DNA from: a virus
Length of the DNA stretch: 20,565 nucleotides
Direction: 5' to 3' (one strand)
Virus record (IMG/VR): IMGVR_UViG_3300044678_001267
Span: 1 to 20,565 of that record
Positions 5,539-11,934 of the stretch are shown piece by piece (positions within the stretch are counted from its first letter, which is position 1; every line of letters starts with the position of its first letter). The notes under the pieces were generated by a model, which was not told where the DNA came from, did not search any database, and saw only the letters and a program-made list of their open reading frames with translations. Both the position numbers and the translations under genes were made by a program.

Positions 5539-5567
5539 AGTATAACATCTATTTGCCAGCAAGTCAA
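5539..5567 (-). promoter_or_regulatory. Strong sigma70-type promoter of the lysozyme gene
   Basis: On the minus strand, TTGACT (5567-5562), a 17-base spacer and TATACT (5544-5539) with an upstream TGT are seen. It has the best -35 element in the window; most of the plus-strand tail promoters lack one. This suggests a different timing class for the lysozyme. Confidence 0.75.
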
Positions 5568-5613
5568 ATCAAAAATGTCATATTAGTAAGATAATACAAA
5601 AAATTATTTAAAA

Positions 5614-5622
5614 TGATATAAT
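5614..5622 (+). promoter_or_regulatory. Extended -10 promoter with leaderless spacing
   Basis: TGATATAAT ends six bases before the ATG at 5629. There is no Shine-Dalgarno sequence, only an A/T-rich upstream region. Confidence 0.65.
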
Positions 5623-5628
5623 ATTTGT

Positions 5629-6156
5629 ATGGCAACAGGTCAATCAAGCATATATAATTTACCATACCCACAAGTTGATGATAGTGTAAACGTACATGGA
5701 GATATTGCTTCTTTAGCAACTTCATTAGATAATACACTTGCTGGACTTGGCTTATCTTACATGAAATTAGATGTAATTAATACATCTGGAGCATCAATTG
5801 CAGCAGGATCTCCTGTATTTATTAATGGTCATAATTCAGGACAAGATTTAACAACAGTAGGAAAAGCAATTCCTACAACAACATCACCAATATTAGGATT
5901 ATTAAAATCTACAACAGCAAATAATGCACAAGGAATATGTGTAGTCTCTGGAGTATTACCAGATGTGAATACATCTGAATTTGTTGCAGGTGATATTTTA
6001 TATGTAAAGACTGGTGGAGGTTTAACAAACGTTAGACCAGCAGGTGGTGCAGGTGCTGTAGCAGTTTGTGCTTACGCAGATGCATCTAATGGAGTTCTTG
6101 TAGTTACCGCCAAAGGTAACGGTACTTGGGGAGCATTAAAGAACGGTCTTTCATAA
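5629..6156 (+). CDS. Phage tail/virion surface protein
   Basis: This 175-residue protein opens with SIYNLPYPQVDDSVNVHGDI, a pattern typical of fibre N-termini in actinophage-like genomes. From about residue 48 it has a beta-rich domain: VINTSGASIAAGSPVFINGH, AIPTTTSPILGLL, GICVVSGVL, and AGDILYVKTGGGLTNVRP. That layout (a modified-residue-tolerant strand pair, then GD.LYV...GGLT..RP) recurs in decoration and tail proteins of many environmental phages. It is very likely structural, and the exact place in the virion is unknown. Start choice rests on the leaderless promoter; the stop is followed 15 bases later by the next promoter, so this is a one-gene unit. Confidence 0.8.
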   Translation: MATGQSSIYNLPYPQVDDSVNVHGDIASLATSLDNTLAGLGLSYMKLDVINTSGASIAAGSPVFINGHNSGQDLTTVGKAIPTTTSPILGLLKSTTANNAQGICVVSGVLPDVNTSEFVAGDILYVKTGGGLTNVRPAGGAGAVAVCAYADASNGVLVVTAKGNGTWGALKNGLS

Positions 6157-6171
6157 TTATTTATCCAAACA

Positions 6172-6180
6172 TGATATAAT
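6172..6180 (+). promoter_or_regulatory. Extended -10 promoter with leaderless spacing
   Basis: TGATATAAT ends six bases before the ATG at 6187, and no ribosome binding site is present. Just upstream, TTATCCAAA is one base away from a DnaA box. Confidence 0.65.
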
Positions 6181-6186
6181 TACAAT

Positions 6187-6594
6187 ATGGCCATTCTCAG
6201 AAACTCATCTCAAGATTTATACAACGTAGGTGCTAAACCCCCAACCGTTAAATGGACAGTAGTTCGTGGTGACACCTCAGCGTTTAAAGTTTACGTAACA
6301 GACGATGCACAAGCCCCTTTAGTTATAGCAGATTGGAACATTGCTATGAAAATTAAAAGACCAAACCTTGCTAAAGATCTTGGAGTAATAACAGATAATG
6401 CAAACACAGTTATGCTCTTAACTCCAGCAGCAGATGCAGATGATTTGGCTGGAGAATTTACAGTTAAACTTGCAGCAGAAGAATCACACAACCTTCAAAC
6501 AGGAGATATTTTTGATATTGAGTTATCTACATCAGAAATTGTTTGGACAGTTGCACAAGGCAGTCTGATTATCCTTGAAGATGTAACTGACTAA
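6187..6594 (+). CDS. BppU N-terminal-like baseplate/tail protein (copy 3 of 3)
   Basis: This 135-residue protein carries the clearest version of the repeated domain: PTVKWTVVRGDTSAFKVYV near residues 19-37, WNIAMKIKRP as the next strand pair, and EIVWTVAQGSLIILEDVTD at the end. It aligns by eye with the proteins at 610 and 1859 at both ends. The fold expected from BppU relatives is an immunoglobulin-like sandwich that mediates protein contacts in the baseplate. As with the other two copies, its stop overlaps the ATG of a partner gene (TAATG, 6592-6596). It starts leaderless from the promoter at 6172. A structural adaptor role is inferred. Confidence 0.8.
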   Translation: MAILRNSSQDLYNVGAKPPTVKWTVVRGDTSAFKVYVTDDAQAPLVIADWNIAMKIKRPNLAKDLGVITDNANTVMLLTPAADADDLAGEFTVKLAAEESHNLQTGDIFDIELSTSEIVWTVAQGSLIILEDVTD

Positions 6595-6818
6595 TGGCAA
6601 CAGCAATTATTGTTGATGACAATAAACAAAAATTAAGACGTATTGAAACCTCAGACTATTACCAAACCAAAATATCCTACAAACCTAGCACGGTAGAAAT
6701 AAATTACACCTTACCTTTTAGAATAAGATTTACAACAATAACAGTAGAAGGGTATGGTCCAGGTAATGTGCCCCCAATTCCTTTACAGGTTATTGGCTAT
6801 AGCAACTATATACTGTAG
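6594..6818 (+). CDS. Small tail-associated partner protein
   Basis: This 74-residue protein is coupled to the BppU-like gene by a TAATG overlap. Its second half is a strand-rich segment ending VPPIPLQVIGYSNYIL, a compact hydrophobic C-terminus suggesting that it packs against another protein. The motif FRIRFTTITVEGYGPGNVPP looks familiar from small conserved proteins of uncultured actinophages, but I cannot name a family. It is probably a structural or assembly partner of the sandwich protein upstream. Its stop codon overlaps the putative -10 of the glycosyltransferase gene. Confidence 0.7.
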   Translation: MATAIIVDDNKQKLRRIETSDYYQTKISYKPSTVEINYTLPFRIRFTTITVEGYGPGNVPPIPLQVIGYSNYIL

Positions 6819-6821
6819 AAT
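6816..6821 (+). promoter_or_regulatory. Weak -10 (TAGAAT) before the glycosyltransferase
   Basis: TAGAAT overlaps the stop codon of the previous gene and ends six bases before the ATG at 6828, the same spacing as the leaderless units. The TG is directly adjacent rather than one base away, so this match is weaker. Confidence 0.35.
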
Positions 6822-6827
6822 AGACAT

Positions 6828-7559
6828 ATGACTAAAAAAGAAAAACCTAACATTTTTATAGCAACCCCAATGTACGGTGGGGTTTGTCATGGATACTTTA
6901 TGAAGAGCATTATGGGACTAGTAATGAAACTAACCTATAAAGGATACAAAGTAACGTTTAACGATTTATACAATGAATCTTTAATCAACAGAGCCAGAAA
7001 CACCCTTACAGAACTATTTTTAAGATCTGATGCTGACTACCTATTGTTTATTGATGGTGACGAAGGTTTTAACGCTGATGGTGTTATAGATATGATTGAT
7101 GCAGATTTAGATATTATTGGGGCTGCCGTGCCAATGAAAGCAATTAACTGGGCTAACGTAGAAAAAGCAGCAGAATTAAAAAAACCTGATTTGAAAAGGT
7201 TTGGATCTTATGTAAACATAAACTTTGTTGATAGACAAGACTTGCACAAGGTAGCAGATAATCCTAAAAAACCATTAGAGGTAAAAAACATAGGAACTGG
7301 TTTGCTGTTAATTAAACGTAATGTTTTTGAAACAATGAAAGAACATGTTGGAAAATATAAAAGTGATCAACTAGATTTGGGTGGTATTAAAAAAGGTGAA
7401 TACATTTATGATTTTTGGAAAACACAAGTAGACCCAGAAGAGGAAAGACTTTTGTCAGAAGACTACTATTTCTGTACACTATGGCGTAAACTTGGCGGTT
7501 CTGTATATGTAGCACCACACGTTAAGGTAGTGCACGTAGGAACCTATATATTTGTTTAA
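6828..7559 (+). CDS. GT-A fold glycosyltransferase (family 2-like)
   Basis: This 243-residue protein shows the layout of a GT-A glycosyltransferase. An N-terminal strand IFIATPMYGG is followed by RARN near residue 57. LLFIDGDEGF holds the metal- and sugar-nucleotide-binding DXD (Asp76, Asp78). IGAAVPMK and NIGTGLLLIKR follow, then SEDYYFCTLWRKLGG with Glu211-Asp212 as likely acceptor-side acids. The end is VAPHVKVVHVGTYIF. It would transfer a sugar from a nucleotide sugar in the host cytoplasm. Lying between tail genes, it could decorate virion proteins, phage DNA or a host surface polymer; the target is not shown. There is no signal peptide or membrane segment, and no clear ribosome binding site before the ATG. 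Confidence 0.85.
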   Translation: MTKKEKPNIFIATPMYGGVCHGYFMKSIMGLVMKLTYKGYKVTFNDLYNESLINRARNTLTELFLRSDADYLLFIDGDEGFNADGVIDMIDADLDIIGAAVPMKAINWANVEKAAELKKPDLKRFGSYVNINFVDRQDLHKVADNPKKPLEVKNIGTGLLLIKRNVFETMKEHVGKYKSDQLDLGGIKKGEYIYDFWKTQVDPEEERLLSEDYYFCTLWRKLGGSVYVAPHVKVVHVGTYIFV

Positions 7560-7583
7560 TTTGCAATAATTTTGTAAAAATAA

Positions 7584-7592
7584 TGTTATAAT
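7584..7592 (+). promoter_or_regulatory. Extended -10 promoter TGTTATAAT with leaderless spacing
   Basis: The hexamer ends six bases before the ATG at 7599. No Shine-Dalgarno sequence is visible. Confidence 0.65.
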
Positions 7593-7598
7593 TTAGTC

Positions 7599-8045
7599 AT
7601 GGCACAACAATCAATTTCAACAGTAAAATCACGTTATGAGACTGGCGATAGGCCATCTCAGCAAGACTATGAAGATTTAATTGACACTACCGCGTCCCAA
7701 GCAACACGCCTTGGTACTTTCGGTAATAACGACAACACAATATCAGAAATTCAGAATATAACAATTTTTGATAGTTTTGATGCAACAGAGTGGAGAATGG
7801 TTAAGTACCTTGTTTCAATTTCTAAAACAACACAAGGCGATAACTATTTCTACGCAACAGAATTGACCATATTGGTTGACGGAGCAGATGTTTCCGTAAG
7901 CGAATATGGAACAATAGACAATGATGGGAATATTGGAACCATAAGTGTCTCAAGGGCTGGAAATACAGTGGCTTTAACAATCACTCCAGACTCAGTAATA
8001 AAGCCTGTCACCTTGCGTTACGCACGCATGGGACTTAAGGCATAA
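7599..8045 (+). CDS. Tail protein with GDRP-type head and C-terminal sandwich
   Basis: In this 148-residue protein, residues 8-30 (TVKSRYETGDRPSQQDYEDLIDT) are a recognisable head found at the start of many fibre proteins, probably a virion attachment helix. Residues 58-148 form a beta domain: VKYLVSIS, YATELTILVDGADVSVSEYG, GTISVSRAGNTVALTITPD. The same domain closes the 508-residue fibre just downstream (AEFLVKVAYG, ITEYAIVGTNGSASTISADV). The two genes are 11 bases apart and are probably transcribed together. The role is structural, perhaps a short fibre or a chaperone-like cap. No enzyme residues are seen. Confidence 0.8.
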   Translation: MAQQSISTVKSRYETGDRPSQQDYEDLIDTTASQATRLGTFGNNDNTISEIQNITIFDSFDATEWRMVKYLVSISKTTQGDNYFYATELTILVDGADVSVSEYGTIDNDGNIGTISVSRAGNTVALTITPDSVIKPVTLRYARMGLKA

Positions 8046-8056
8046 GGAGATAAAAA

Positions 8057-9583
8057 ATGGCAACAGTAACAAAAAATTTCAAGATTAAACATGGTTTAGT
8101 CGTTGAAGGAACAACAGGTACTATTGATGGCTTTGACATTCTGACAAAAAGTACAGATAATCAACAGTACATTATAGACCTGGTTGGTGGAGACGCTTCA
8201 TCAAACGCAGTAGCAAACACACTAGTACTTCGTGATGCAAATGCAAACTTTTTTGCAAATACAATCACAGCAGACTTAGTTGGAGATGTAACTGGTCAAG
8301 TATCAGACATTTCTAATCATAATTCTGATGATGTAGCAGAAGGTACAACAAACCTTTACTTTACAGATGAAAGAGCAGAAACAGCAATGGCTGGACTTTA
8401 CGATCCAGCAGGCTCAGCAGCAAATGCTTATGCAAACGCTCTGTCTGATGCAGAAGATTATGCTGATGGATTAGCAACTAACTATGATCCAGCAGGATCT
8501 GCAGCAAATGCTTTAGCAAATGCAAACTCATACACTGACAACGCAATTTCTAATGCAGTCTCTGACTTAGAAGAATACACTGACAACGCAATTTCTAATG
8601 CAGTCTCTAACTTAGAAGATTATGCAGACTTTGCAGTAGGTAATGCAATTGCTGATTTAACAAACAATGCACCAGCGTTATTAGATACACTTAACGAAAT
8701 CGCAGAAGCAATTGGTGACGATGCAAACTTTGTTGGAACAATAACCAACTTAGTTGCAGAAAAACAAAATGCTTTGATTGCAGGAACTGACATTGATATC
8801 GTAGGAAACACAATTTCCTTTACTGGAAGTTACGATCCTTCAGGCTCAGCAGCAAATGCTTATTCAAATGCAACTGCTTATACAGACCTAGAAATAGGAA
8901 ATGCATATGCAGATTTAGAACTGTTTGCTAACAACGCAGCAGGAAATGCTTTAGCAAATGCAAATTCTTACACAGACAATGCAATTAATCTTTTGTCAAC
9001 AACTGATATCGAAGAAGGAACAAACGAATACTTCACAGATACAAGGGCTAAAGAATCAGCAGCAAGTTTGTTAACACTGGCAACTCTAACAAATATCACA
9101 ATCACAGGTAACTCTGAAGGATTGGTAATTACAGCAGAAAATGGTGTAGGAGACTCTAACACAGATGCTTTGATTGAAGGTTCAACAAACCTTTACTTCA
9201 CAGATCAACGTGCAGTAGATGCTCTTGAAGCAATAATACCTAATTTCACTGAAATTGATATTAACACAGTTGCTAGACAAGTAGCAGCAACAGTAAATGC
9301 TCCAACAGCAAGCACAGTTACAGCAATTGACTGGGCATTAGCAGAATATCGCTCAGCCGAATTCTTAGTAAAAGTTGCTTACGGTGCACACACAGAAGTT
9401 TCAAAAGTTATCTTAACTCTTGATACTTCAAACAACATCGCAATCACAGAATACGCAATTGTAGGAACAAATGGATCTGCATCCACAATTTCTGCAGACG
9501 TAAACGGAACAGATGTAAGACTAAGAGTAGCAACAGCCAATAACAACTCAGATGTAACAGTTGTTGGTACATTGTTAGTCTAG
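8057..9583 (+). CDS. Long tail fibre protein, Ala/Asn-rich coiled-coil repeats
   Basis: This 508-residue protein starts with KNFKIKHGLVVEG, a head also present in the gene at 9606. The shaft has three copies of EG(T/S)(T/N)..YFTD.RA, typical of marine and freshwater phage long tail fibres. It also has Ala/Asn-rich heptad-like stretches (NAISNAVSDLEEYTD), including a 15-residue tandem duplication at residues 159-188. A DLTNNAPALLDTLNEIAEAI segment recurs in the fibre at 10128. Residues 420-508 form a C-terminal sandwich shared with the gene at 7599. It is probably a trimeric host-recognition fibre. The start is supported by AAGGAG, eight bases upstream. Confidence 0.88.
   Translation: MATVTKNFKIKHGLVVEGTTGTIDGFDILTKSTDNQQYIIDLVGGDASSNAVANTLVLRDANANFFANTITADLVGDVTGQVSDISNHNSDDVAEGTTNLYFTDERAETAMAGLYDPAGSAANAYANALSDAEDYADGLATNYDPAGSAANALANANSYTDNAISNAVSDLEEYTDNAISNAVSNLEDYADFAVGNAIADLTNNAPALLDTLNEIAEAIGDDANFVGTITNLVAEKQNALIAGTDIDIVGNTISFTGSYDPSGSAANAYSNATAYTDLEIGNAYADLELFANNAAGNALANANSYTDNAINLLSTTDIEEGTNEYFTDTRAKESAASLLTLATLTNITITGNSEGLVITAENGVGDSNTDALIEGSTNLYFTDQRAVDALEAIIPNFTEIDINTVARQVAATVNAPTASTVTAIDWALAEYRSAEFLVKVAYGAHTEVSKVILTLDTSNNIAITEYAIVGTNGSASTISADVNGTDVRLRVATANNNSDVTVVGTLLV
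8531..8620 (+). repeat. 45-bp tandem duplication in fibre gene
   Basis: Two adjacent 45-base units (8531-8575 and 8576-8620) are nearly identical. They encode YTDNAISNAVSDLEE and YTDNAISNAVSNLED. The high DNA identity suggests a recent in-frame duplication. Confidence 0.9.
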
Positions 9584-9605
9584 TAAAAAAATTAGGGGGC
9601 AGTAA

Positions 9606-10058
9606 ATGACTACAAATCTAAAAGATTTTAAAGTCAAGAATGGATTAGTCGTAACTAACGGCGGTTCATTTGGAAACGCGGTAGCAGTAGGAACACCTAC
9701 ACACTCAAGTCACGCTACTACTAAAGAATACGTAGATTCTGTAACTGGTATACCAGTAGCAAATACTGCCCCTATTTCCCCAGACAATGGGGATATGTGG
9801 TTTGATACCACGGCAGAAAGATTAAAAATTTATTATGAAACTGACTGGTTTACAATTGCAACAAGTAATGACATACAAAATATTCCAGATCACATTCACA
9901 ATACATCAATTGACGGAGACGGAAGAATATCAACAACCTTTTATGATGCCGCCAGTTATGACGATCCACAAACTTCTACAATAAATGGAGGATCCCCAGA
10001 TTTAATAACATGGGCTCAAACATTTGATGGTGGAAATCCAAGCAGTGAATTTAATTAA
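9606..10058 (+). CDS. Short tail fibre protein
   Basis: In this 150-residue protein, the N-terminus (LKDFKVKNGLVV) shares its attachment head with the long fibre at 8057. ATTKEYVDS near residue 38 is a common fibre linker motif. The hairpin DNGDMWFDTTAERLKIYYETDWFTI (written here as its outline, residues about 60-84) belongs to the LW/MW-D repeat seen in the gene at 2815. The C-terminal third, rich in Asp, Ser and Gly (GGSPDLITWAQTFDGG), is of unknown type and may be a variable tip. It follows the long fibre by 22 bases with AGGGGG as ribosome binding site. An alternative or accessory receptor-binding fibre is inferred. Confidence 0.8.
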   Translation: MTTNLKDFKVKNGLVVTNGGSFGNAVAVGTPTHSSHATTKEYVDSVTGIPVANTAPISPDNGDMWFDTTAERLKIYYETDWFTIATSNDIQNIPDHIHNTSIDGDGRISTTFYDAASYDDPQTSTINGGSPDLITWAQTFDGGNPSSEFN

Positions 10059-10073
10059 AACATTTTAAAAAAG

Positions 10074-10082
10074 TGTTATAAT
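10074..10082 (+). promoter_or_regulatory. Extended -10 promoter TGTTATAAT
   Basis: The promoter lies in the gap before the 591-residue fibre gene. The ATG is 45 bases downstream, so this unit has the longest leader of the + strand promoters, and the leader holds a hairpin. Confidence 0.6.
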
Positions 10083-10098
10083 TAAGTGAAAATACAAA

Positions 10099-10113
10099 GT
10101 AGGTAAGACCTAC
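10099..10113 (+). promoter_or_regulatory. 5' leader hairpin GTAGGT-AAG-ACCTAC
   Basis: This perfect 6-bp stem with a 3-base loop lies just before AAGGAG (10116-10121). It would sit near the 5' end of the mRNA, about ten bases after the predicted start. It could stabilise the transcript, act as an operator or tune translation. Confidence 0.5.
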
Positions 10114-10127
10114 ACAAGGAGATAAAC

Positions 10128-11903
10128 ATGGCAACAAGGATGCTACAACGTAGAGGAACTGCTGCACAGTGGGCTAATGCTAACCCTACTCTAGGTTCTG
10201 GAGAAATTGGTTTTGAAACCGACACAGGACAATTTAAAATGGGTGACAACTCTACAGCATGGGATGATTTGCCATACTTTAAAAATATAGAAGATCTAGG
10301 CGGAAACCTAGACGATTACATTTTATTAGAACAAAAAGGTGCAGCAAACGGTGTTGCTACATTAGATGGAAGCAATTTAATACCTACAGCACAGATACCT
10401 AGTGGTATTGCTAGAACTGCAGATTACGTTGCATTAACACAAAAAGGTGCAGCAAACGGTGTTGCCACATTAGATGGAAGCAATTTAATACCTGTAGCAC
10501 AAATACCAGATGCCATTGCTAGAGTTACATATGTAGCAAACGCAATTTCTAACGCTATATCAGATTTAACAAATAACGCACCAGCAATATTAGATACTCT
10601 TGCTGAACTGGCAAATGCCATTAACGATGATGGAGAGTTTTATTTAAGTATAGCAAATACTATTAATAATAGTTTAGATGCTGCTAATGAATACACAGAT
10701 AATAACATAAATACTTTAGCAAACAATGTTGCAGAACAAGCAGAACTACTAGCAAACACTGTTGCAAATAACCTTGCAAATGCAGTTGATACATTAACAA
10801 GTTCTATTGGAAATGTTGCAGGAAATCTAGAAGAAGAATTATTAGTTGTAGGAAACACAATAGCAAACGCAATCACAGATTTAGAAGAATACACAGATAA
10901 TGCAATTTCAGATCATAATCTAGAAACATTAAATGTGCACGGTATATCAAATACAGCAACACTTGTAACATTAACAGATTTAAGTAATCACGAAACTGAC
11001 ACATCAAACGTACATGGTATCACAAATACACTAGCAATAGTGTTTACAGATGATGCAAGACTTTCTGATGCAAGAACACCACTTGATAACTCTGTTACAA
11101 ATAACTCTATATCAGGAACAATCAATCAAGATAAAATTACAAACCTTGCAACAACACTAGGAAATCTAGCATCTCTTTCAGGTGCAGCCTTTACTGGTAA
11201 CGTTTCAACAACTGGTAATTTAACAGTAGACGGAGATTTCACTGTAAGTGGATCTAACGTTCTTGTGTCTGCAACACAAATTCAAATAGAGGACACTTTA
11301 CTACAACTTGGTCACACAAATGCTAACAACGTAGTAGATCTAGGTTTGGTGGTTTCTTATAATGATGGAACACAAAAACATGCTGGTATCGTCAAAGACG
11401 TTACAGATAGCAAATGGAAATTGTTTGATGGTGTTACATCAGAACCTGGAACAACAGTTAACTTTGGACAAGGTTCACTAGATGTCTTGGCACTTTTGAC
11501 ACTTGAGGCAAACTCAATCACTGCAACATCAGATATCACTGCAAACGGAATCGTATTTGCAGACGGTACACAAAGATTAGAAGGTGTACCTTCACGGACA
11601 CCAATTGTTCAAAAGACAGCAAGTTATACTTTGTCAGCATTGACTGAAAGAGACAACTTGGTAGAAATGGATAATGCTAGTGCAACAACACTAACTATTC
11701 CTCTTAATTCAGCAGTAGCCTTCCCAGTTGGAACATCAATTGATATTCTTCAAACTGGTGTAGGTCAAGTAACAATCGCAGGAGACGCAGGAGTAACAGT
11801 AAATGCTACACCAGGTCTCAAATTACGTACACGGTGGTCATCTGCTACTCTTTTCAAGAGAGCAACTAACACCTGGGTTGTATACGGCGATTTAACTGCA
11901 TAA
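10128..11903 (+). CDS. Large tail fibre protein (tropism-determinant type)
   Basis: This 591-residue protein has several modules. Residues 4-50 (MLQRRGTAAQWANANP, GEIGFETDTGQFKMGD, TAWDDLPY) match the N-terminal domain of phage tropism-determinant and fibre proteins. Two 36-residue repeats follow (QKGAANGVATLDGSNLIP). Long Asn/Ala-rich coiled-coil stretches include DLTNNAPAILDTLAELANAI. Around 367-460 a domain with IQIEDTLLQLGHTN and KHAGIVKDVTDSKWKLF is typical of marine phage fibres. Residues 494-591 form the adhesin module shared with the gene at 3353. It is probably a main receptor-binding fibre. A ribosome binding site (AAGGAG) and a hairpin-bearing leader precede it. Confidence in a fibre role is high; the receptor is unknown. 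Confidence 0.9.
   Translation: MATRMLQRRGTAAQWANANPTLGSGEIGFETDTGQFKMGDNSTAWDDLPYFKNIEDLGGNLDDYILLEQKGAANGVATLDGSNLIPTAQIPSGIARTADYVALTQKGAANGVATLDGSNLIPVAQIPDAIARVTYVANAISNAISDLTNNAPAILDTLAELANAINDDGEFYLSIANTINNSLDAANEYTDNNINTLANNVAEQAELLANTVANNLANAVDTLTSSIGNVAGNLEEELLVVGNTIANAITDLEEYTDNAISDHNLETLNVHGISNTATLVTLTDLSNHETDTSNVHGITNTLAIVFTDDARLSDARTPLDNSVTNNSISGTINQDKITNLATTLGNLASLSGAAFTGNVSTTGNLTVDGDFTVSGSNVLVSATQIQIEDTLLQLGHTNANNVVDLGLVVSYNDGTQKHAGIVKDVTDSKWKLFDGVTSEPGTTVNFGQGSLDVLALLTLEANSITATSDITANGIVFADGTQRLEGVPSRTPIVQKTASYTLSALTERDNLVEMDNASATTLTIPLNSAVAFPVGTSIDILQTGVGQVTIAGDAGVTVNATPGLKLRTRWSSATLFKRATNTWVVYGDLTA
10331..10493 (+). repeat. Two 55-bp near-identical direct repeats in fibre gene
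   Basis: Copies at 10331-10385 and 10439-10493 differ at about one base and have a 108-base period. Each encodes QKGAANGVATLDGSNLIP. They point to recent duplication or gene conversion inside the shaft. Confidence 0.85.
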
Positions 11904-11908
11904 CAGTT

Positions 11909-11917
11909 TGATATAAT
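11909..11917 (+). promoter_or_regulatory. Extended -10 promoter TGATATAAT
   Basis: The element lies six bases after the fibre stop. A 17-base gap with AAGGAG leads to the ATG at 11935, so the second Hint protein has its own transcription unit. Confidence 0.6.
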
Positions 11918-11934
11918 AATACTAAGGAGATAAC

